Source: Alphaproteobacteria bacterium
GTDB taxonomy: Bacteria; Pseudomonadota; Alphaproteobacteria; Sphingomonadales; Sphingomonadaceae
Direction of reading: 5' to 3'
Assembly: GCA_028293055.1 (NCBI GenBank)
Contig: JAQGLD010000461.1
Coordinates: 1 to 8,939 of the forward strand
Length of the DNA: 8,939 nucleotides
Every line of letters starts with the position of its first letter. Within the stretch, counting starts at the first letter, position 1. The notes under the pieces are model-generated. The model was not told the origin of the DNA. It saw nothing but the letters and a program-made list of their open reading frames with translations, and did not search any database. Below, piece after piece: positions 6,414 through 8,939 of this stretch. Both the position numbers and the translations under genes were made by a program.

Positions 6414-6442
6414 ATTCGAAACTATTCTTGGAGAATAGTCAA
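6414..6442 (-). promoter_or_regulatory. Candidate promoter toward luxR1, overlapping the lux-box-like palindrome
   Basis: Read on the minus strand, TTGACT (6442-6437) is a good -35 box and TCGAAT (6419-6414) a modest -10 box, with 17 bp between them. Most of the 19-bp palindrome sits in this spacer. A LuxR protein bound there would be expected to hinder leftward transcription while favouring rightward transcription. This is a motif-level prediction only. Confidence 0.3.
6421..6439. promoter_or_regulatory. Candidate lux/tra box, 19-bp perfect palindrome
   Basis: ACTATTCTTGGAGAATAGT has perfect 8-bp arms around TGG. Its size and symmetry fit lux/tra boxes, the 18-20 bp dyads bound by LuxR-type proteins. 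Its centre (6430) lies 97 bp upstream of the luxR2 start and 229 bp upstream of the luxR1 start, in the only divergent spacer between the two regulators. The bases are not the classic Vibrio or Agrobacterium consensus. Confidence 0.6.
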
Positions 6443-6472
6443 GTTAATTGCGTGAAAGGACGAGCCGTTTAG

Positions 6473-6523
6473 ATGTCCATTTCGGATCATGGTGCGGTGA
6501 CTTGGCGGCCGGGGCCTCGGTAG
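6473..6523 (+). CDS. Possible 16-aa leader peptide upstream of luxR2
   Basis: ATG 6473 opens MSISDHGAVTWRPGPR and stops at TAG 6521-6523, just 3 nt before the luxR2 ATG and in the same frame. AAAGGA lies 12 nt upstream, a little far. luxR2 itself has almost no Shine-Dalgarno sequence, so ribosomes ending this leader could re-start on luxR2. No family is recognised, and it may be chance. Confidence 0.25.
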   Translation: MSISDHGAVTWRPGPR

Positions 6524-6526
6524 CCG

Positions 6527-7276
6527 ATGCCGGCCTCGCGACTCGTCGACCGGTTCGAGGCAAAGGCCGGGTCCTGCGCCTGCGAGGCCGAGCTCAGGCG
6601 CCTGGTCGACGAGGCGACGCGCGAGCTCGGGTTCCGCTATTTCGCACTGCTGCATCATGCCAGCCTCAGGGCGCCTCACCGGGACCTGGTGCGGATCGAC
6701 ACCTATCCCGAACCCTGGGCGCGCCGGCTGATGGCAAGCCCGCTCCTCGCCGACGATCCGGTCCACATGGCAAGCACCAGGACCAATGTCGGCTTTGCCT
6801 GGCGCGAGCTCGGCAGCCTCATCCGCCTGTCCTTGCACCAGCGCGAGCTGCTCGAGGACGCGGGACGCCACGACATTGGCGAGGGGTTCACCATACCGGT
6901 CAACGTGCCCGGTGAGCCGTGCGGCTCCTGCTCGTTCGCGGTCGGTTTCGGCCACGCGCTGCCCGAGGCCCGTCTGCTGTGCGCCGAGCAGATCGGCGCG
7001 CATGCCTTCCGTGCCGCCCGTCGGCTCCACGATTATCCGTCGGCCGGGCGCCATCCGCGGCTCAGCCGCCGCGAGCGCGAATGCCTGCACTGGCTCGCCG
7101 CCGGAAAGACCGATTGGGAGATCGCCGCCATCCTCGGGATCGGGGCCGAGACGGTTCACCATTATGTGAAGCGAGCCCGCGCTGCCTATGATGTCGTGTC
7201 TCGCGCCCAGCTCGTCGTTTGCGGCCTGCGCGACGCCTGGATCAGCTATGACGACGCAATTCCCCCAAATGGGTGA
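6527..7276 (+). CDS. luxR: LuxR-family quorum-sensing regulator (luxR2)
   Basis: The 249-aa protein has an autoinducer-binding domain (about 5-168) and a LuxR helix-turn-helix (about 178-240; GKTDWEIAAILGIGAETV). Y60, W64, D77, P78 and W92 match the TraR pocket residues Y53, W57, D70, P71 and W85. The TraR Y61 position is leucine (L68), an unusual change in the acyl pocket. The DNA-binding domain keeps the conserved glutamate (E183) that luxR1 lacks. It shares blocks such as GFAW, GSCSFA and GKTDWEIA with luxR1, so the two look like an old duplication. A stop codon 3 nt upstream fixes ATG 6527 as the earliest start. Next downstream is the FseA-like gene on the same strand, which suggests that luxR2 is the TraR-like activator of the transfer module. 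It has no luxI of its own nearby. Confidence 0.93.
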   Translation: MPASRLVDRFEAKAGSCACEAELRRLVDEATRELGFRYFALLHHASLRAPHRDLVRIDTYPEPWARRLMASPLLADDPVHMASTRTNVGFAWRELGSLIRLSLHQRELLEDAGRHDIGEGFTIPVNVPGEPCGSCSFAVGFGHALPEARLLCAEQIGAHAFRAARRLHDYPSAGRHPRLSRRERECLHWLAAGKTDWEIAAILGIGAETVHHYVKRARAAYDVVSRAQLVVCGLRDAWISYDDAIPPNG

Positions 7277-7308
7277 ATAGGCCGCACCGCCGCGCTCCTG
7301 CTTTCGTC

Positions 7309-7332
7309 TCCGCCTCGAGCGAAGGAGGCGGA
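7309..7332 (+). promoter_or_regulatory. Hairpin covering the ribosome binding site of the 19-aa leader ORF
   Basis: The arms TCCGCCTC (7309-7316) and GAGGCGGA (7325-7332) are perfect 8-bp complements with an 8-nt loop. The second arm contains most of the AGGAGG site that precedes ATG 7335. It begins 32 bp after the luxR2 stop and has no T tract, so it is unlikely to be a simple terminator. A role in translation control of the leader is possible. Confidence 0.45.
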
Positions 7333-7334
7333 TC

Positions 7335-7394
7335 ATGGGGAAGGGCAGGGTGTTCGCGCTCCTTCCGACTGCGCCGCCGGACCTTCGGGCGTAG
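7335..7394 (+). CDS. Possible 19-aa leader peptide upstream of the FseA-like gene
   Basis: ATG 7335 is preceded by a perfect AAGGAGG, 6 nt away, and encodes MGKGRVFALLPTAPPDLRA before TAG 7392-7394. The FseA-like GTG start lies 18 nt later and has no good ribosome binding site of its own. This arrangement suggests a leader that affects translation of the next gene. No family is recognised. Confidence 0.4.
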   Translation: MGKGRVFALLPTAPPDLRA

Positions 7395-7397
7395 CGC

Positions 7398-7413
7398 CGG
7401 CGGCCTCCCGCCG
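7398..7413 (+). promoter_or_regulatory. Hairpin at the start codon of the FseA-like gene
   Basis: CGGCGG (7398-7403) and CCGCCG (7408-7413) pair perfectly around a 4-nt loop. The second arm ends on the G of the GTG start. It directly follows the stop of the 19-aa leader, so ribosomes on the leader could keep it open. The stem is short and GC-rich, and chance cannot be excluded. Confidence 0.3.
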
Positions 7414-8192
7414 TGCCGCCAGACTTCCCGCCTGCCGACTGGCGCGACCCCGCTCGCTATGCGCCGCTGCTTCGCGCCGAATCCTGGGCGCTCGCCTGGG
7501 AATGGCTTCGCCGGGACCCCGGCTATCGCGCCGCCGCCGTGCCCGGCCGCGCCCGAGCTGAGGGCTCCAGACGGCCGGCCATGCTCGAGCCGGACGAAGC
7601 CGCGGCGCGCTGGGGCCTCCATGCCTTCGAGGACCCCGCGCTGGCGGTGCCCCTGGCGCGGCCGGTATGGCGTGCAGAGCAGCATTCGCGCGTGCTTGCG
7701 GTCGCGGCCGCGACGCCCAAGGGCGCTGCTGATTGCTTCGAGCTTGAACGTTTCGCCGCCCTGTCGACCATCGCGGCCGACGCGCGGGCCGAGCACCTGC
7801 TGATCTCGGACGGAGTGCGCGGGGTCAGGCTCGATGTGCTCGAGGGCACGCTGCTGCGCGGTCCAAGACGACTTGCATGGCGGCCATCCGGCTTAAGAGA
7901 GCTCGATACTCAGCTCGGGGCCGCCGGCGATCTCCTGCGGCTCTGGAAGACCGGGAGCTTTGGGCCGCCATGCGCCGGCCCCCGCAATGTCCGCATCGTC
8001 CTCCTCCTTCGCGCCTGGGACGCGCTTGCGGCCGGGGCCAATCAGCGCGACATCGCGCAGCTGCTCAGCCGCGAGCGCTTGCCGGGGCGGTGGCGCAGCG
8101 AGGTGCCGAGCCTTCGCTCGCGCGCGCAGCGCCTGGTGCGGGGCGCCAGGGCCATGGCGAGAGGCGGATACAGGGCCCTGCTCGCGGGCTGA
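7413..8192 (+). CDS. DUF6499-DUF2285 protein, FseA-like activator of ICE excision/transfer
   Basis: The 259-aa protein joins an N-terminal DUF6499-type region (about 5-45; DWRDPARY, then WALAWEWLRRDPGYRA) to a C-terminal DUF2285 domain (about 165-255; RELDTQLGAAGDLLRLW, IVLLLRAWDALAAGANQRDIAQLL, then SRAQRLVRGARAMARGGYRALL). In Mesorhizobium ICEMlSym(R7A) these two parts are separate ORFs joined by programmed +1 frameshifting into FseA. FseA is switched on by TraR-AHL and activates the excisionase gene rdfS. Here they form one uninterrupted frame. The position between a luxR gene and an RdfS-like gene supports the same job. GTG 7413 is chosen because the family begins just before the first DWRD motif. 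A shorter DUF2285 regulator role such as that of QseM is less likely given the full length. Confidence 0.85.
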   Translation: MPPDFPPADWRDPARYAPLLRAESWALAWEWLRRDPGYRAAAVPGRARAEGSRRPAMLEPDEAAARWGLHAFEDPALAVPLARPVWRAEQHSRVLAVAAATPKGAADCFELERFAALSTIAADARAEHLLISDGVRGVRLDVLEGTLLRGPRRLAWRPSGLRELDTQLGAAGDLLRLWKTGSFGPPCAGPRNVRIVLLLRAWDALAAGANQRDIAQLLSRERLPGRWRSEVPSLRSRAQRLVRGARAMARGGYRALLAG

Positions 8193-8198
8193 GCGAGA

Positions 8199-8402
8199 TC
8201 AGGCCTTTCGGATGACCAGCCTCTCGTGTCCGCACAGGCTGCAGGCGGCCTTCCGGCGCTCGAACCCCTCGGACCCGGCCAGCGCCCTTGTCTCGTGACT
8301 GGCCTGCTCGCTGGTCGGCAGGCCGAGCCGGTCGGCGATTCGGTCGTCGCAGGCCGGCTCGGGCGCGAGCCTGGCGACGAACCTGCGGACATCCTCGAGC
8401 AT
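8199..8402 (-). CDS. 67-aa CxxC protein of ICE type, function unknown
   Basis: The protein starts at ATG 8402 with AGAGG 6 nt upstream; ATG 8408 (two residues longer) is the alternative. It reads LEDVRRFVARL, then CDDRIADRLGL, and ends CSLCGHERLVIRK. I recognise the pattern from small ICE-associated proteins that carry CDDC near the N-terminus and CxxC near the end, probably a zinc ribbon. Here C18, C54 and C57 are present but the fourth expected cysteine is R21. The gene converges on the FseA-like gene with 6 bp between the stops and diverges from the RdfS-like gene. The longer reading frame upstream, up to 8819, lacks protein character and runs across the next gene, so only this C-terminal part is called. 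Confidence 0.7.
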   Translation of the reverse strand: MLEDVRRFVARLAPEPACDDRIADRLGLPTSEQASHETRALAGSEGFERRKAACSLCGHERLVIRKA

Positions 8403-8651
8403 CGACATCCTCTCGTCCCGGCTGGAGCACGAATCCTGGGCTCCATGTCCGCTCTTCCGGCTCGCGGCAACCGATCGCGTCTGCTGGCATCGGCGCCGGT
8501 CGTCGTGGCGGACCGGTGCTGATTGGTGCCATCCACCGTTCGCTGGCGGCTCGAATTTGGCGGGGCCGCTTTTCGAGCCTCCTGCCTTCGCGCGGAAGCG
8601 GGCACGTCCCGTCGGGTGCCGCCCTGAGCGGCTCGGGGTGATGAGGCGGAG
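8403..8651. promoter_or_regulatory. Divergent promoter region of the CxxC gene and the RdfS-like gene
   Basis: The 249-bp spacer has no ORF with protein character. It should hold the promoter that an FseA-like activator would use to switch on the RdfS-like gene. I see only short palindromes, such as CGGCGCCG near 8488-8495 and ACCGGT near 8512-8517, and cannot assign -10/-35 boxes. Confidence 0.35.
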
Positions 8652-8879
8652 ATGGAAGACGATATCGCGCGGGCCGCGCGGGCCAAGAAGGGGAGCCCGT
8701 TCCTCTCCACCGAGCAGGCCGGCTTCTATCTGGGGCTCAGCGCCCGCAAGCTCCAGGCGATGCGCCGTGACGGCGGCGGCCCCGTCTTCCGCAGGCACAG
8801 CCGCTATGTGCGCTACCATATCGACGATCTCGACGACTGGTCGAAGGGCGTCGCTCGGGCCGAGCGTGCCGGTGCCTGA
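8652..8879 (+). CDS. Excisionase-like HTH protein (AlpA/MerR-type fold), RdfS-like
   Basis: The 75-aa protein is a single winged HTH of the excisionase/AlpA type: FLSTEQAGFYLGLSARKLQAM for the helix-turn-helix (about 17-37), a GGGPVFRR turn, and RYVRYHIDDLDDW (about 51-63) that closes the domain. Such proteins bind DNA. In ICEMlSym(R7A) the comparable RdfS is the recombination directionality factor that drives excision and also promotes transfer-gene expression. The position after an FseA-like gene and before a possible traF supports that role. The start is ATG 8652, with GAGG 5 nt upstream. The alternative is a plain transfer-gene regulator without excisionase action. Confidence 0.85.
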   Translation: MEDDIARAARAKKGSPFLSTEQAGFYLGLSARKLQAMRRDGGGPVFRRHSRYVRYHIDDLDDWSKGVARAERAGA

Positions 8880-8939
8880 GACCCGCGCGCTGGGGCTGTT
8901 CCGCTGGGGCGAGGCGCTTCGCCGGGAGCGTCGCGCCCG
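8866..8939 (+). CDS. Start of a downstream ORF, possibly a TraF-type S26 signal peptidase (3' end beyond window)
   Basis: GTG 8866 (or GTG 8872, same frame) opens MPVPETRALGLFRWGEALRR and a following arginine-rich stretch, open to the window edge (24 codons seen). It overlaps the end of the RdfS-like gene, so the two are probably one operon. In trb-type alphaproteobacterial ICEs the gene after rdfS is traF, a signal peptidase whose N-terminus is a short basic cytoplasmic tail before a membrane segment, and the visible part fits this. Too little is present to confirm it. Confidence 0.45.
   Translation, partial: MPVPETRALGLFRWGEALRRERRA

Larger units (their letters stand above)
6202..6526. other. 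325-bp divergent regulatory spacer between luxR1 and luxR2
   Basis: No gene with protein character is seen, apart from a possible 16-codon leader at 6473-6523. The part around 6390-6450 is AT-rich compared with its surroundings. It contains three adjoining palindromes: CGTATACG (6405-6412), TTCGAA (6415-6420) and the 19-bp palindrome (6421-6439). Promoters for both luxR genes should lie here. The stretch 6202-6390 shows nothing I can name. Confidence 0.6.

Noticed and set aside
7309..7332. Rho-independent terminator after luxR2
   Set aside because: The stem is good, but no T tract follows and it overlaps a perfect ribosome binding site.
6422..7336. 304-codon minus-strand frame opposite luxR2
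   Set aside because: luxR2 shows full LuxR signatures on the plus strand, and this frame is its antisense image.
8199..8819. 206-codon version of the CxxC protein
   Set aside because: The first 139 codons are low-character, cover the divergent promoter and run into the HTH gene. A good ribosome binding site marks the short start at 8402.
1..8939. tRNA, rRNA, CRISPR, IS element, att site or integrase
   Set aside because: Looked for by eye; no cloverleaf-like gene, regular spaced repeats, transposase or recombinase motifs were seen.

Overview
The window is GC-rich DNA that looks alphaproteobacterial, most likely from a sphingomonad (Novosphingobium/Sphingobium/Sphingomonas type). The main reasons are a FecI-FecR-TonB receptor set, a luxR-luxI-phyH order I recall from Novosphingobium, and a DUF6499/DUF2285 protein of the kind found on alphaproteobacterial integrative conjugative elements (ICEs). 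This is judged from protein character only; no search was run.

Left part (1-2291, all minus strand): a surface-signalling set. An ECF sigma factor (fecI-like, 1755-2291) overlaps an anti-sigma/transducer (fecR-like, 745-1755) by one base. Both are followed by the N-terminal 216 codons of a TonB-dependent outer-membrane receptor with an STN signalling domain, cut by the window edge. After a 342-bp gap (2292-2633) comes a 150-aa orphan resembling trypco2-like small proteins (2634-3086).

Middle part (3234-6201, minus strand): a probable quorum-sensing operon, luxR1 - luxI - phyH-type dioxygenase - GntR-type regulator. A second, divergent luxR (luxR2, 6527-7276, plus strand) lies across a 325-bp spacer. 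That spacer holds a perfect 19-bp palindrome (6421-6439), the best lux/tra-box candidate.

Right part (7335-8939): a short leader ORF and a DUF6499-DUF2285 protein resembling FseA, the quorum-sensing-dependent activator of ICE excision known from Mesorhizobium ICEMlSym(R7A). A convergent 67-aa CxxC protein follows, then a 75-aa excisionase-like HTH protein (RdfS-like). Last is the start of an ORF whose place and N-terminus suggest a TraF-type signal peptidase.

My reading is that the right two-thirds are the control region of an ICE. LuxI makes an acyl-homoserine lactone, a LuxR protein acts at the 6421-6439 palindrome, transcription reaches the FseA-like activator, and this switches on the RdfS-like factor and transfer genes. 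The PhyH-type enzyme, GntR regulator, orphan protein and FecIR-TonB set may be cargo or extra inputs. No integrase, relaxase, att site, tRNA, rRNA, CRISPR or insertion sequence was seen.
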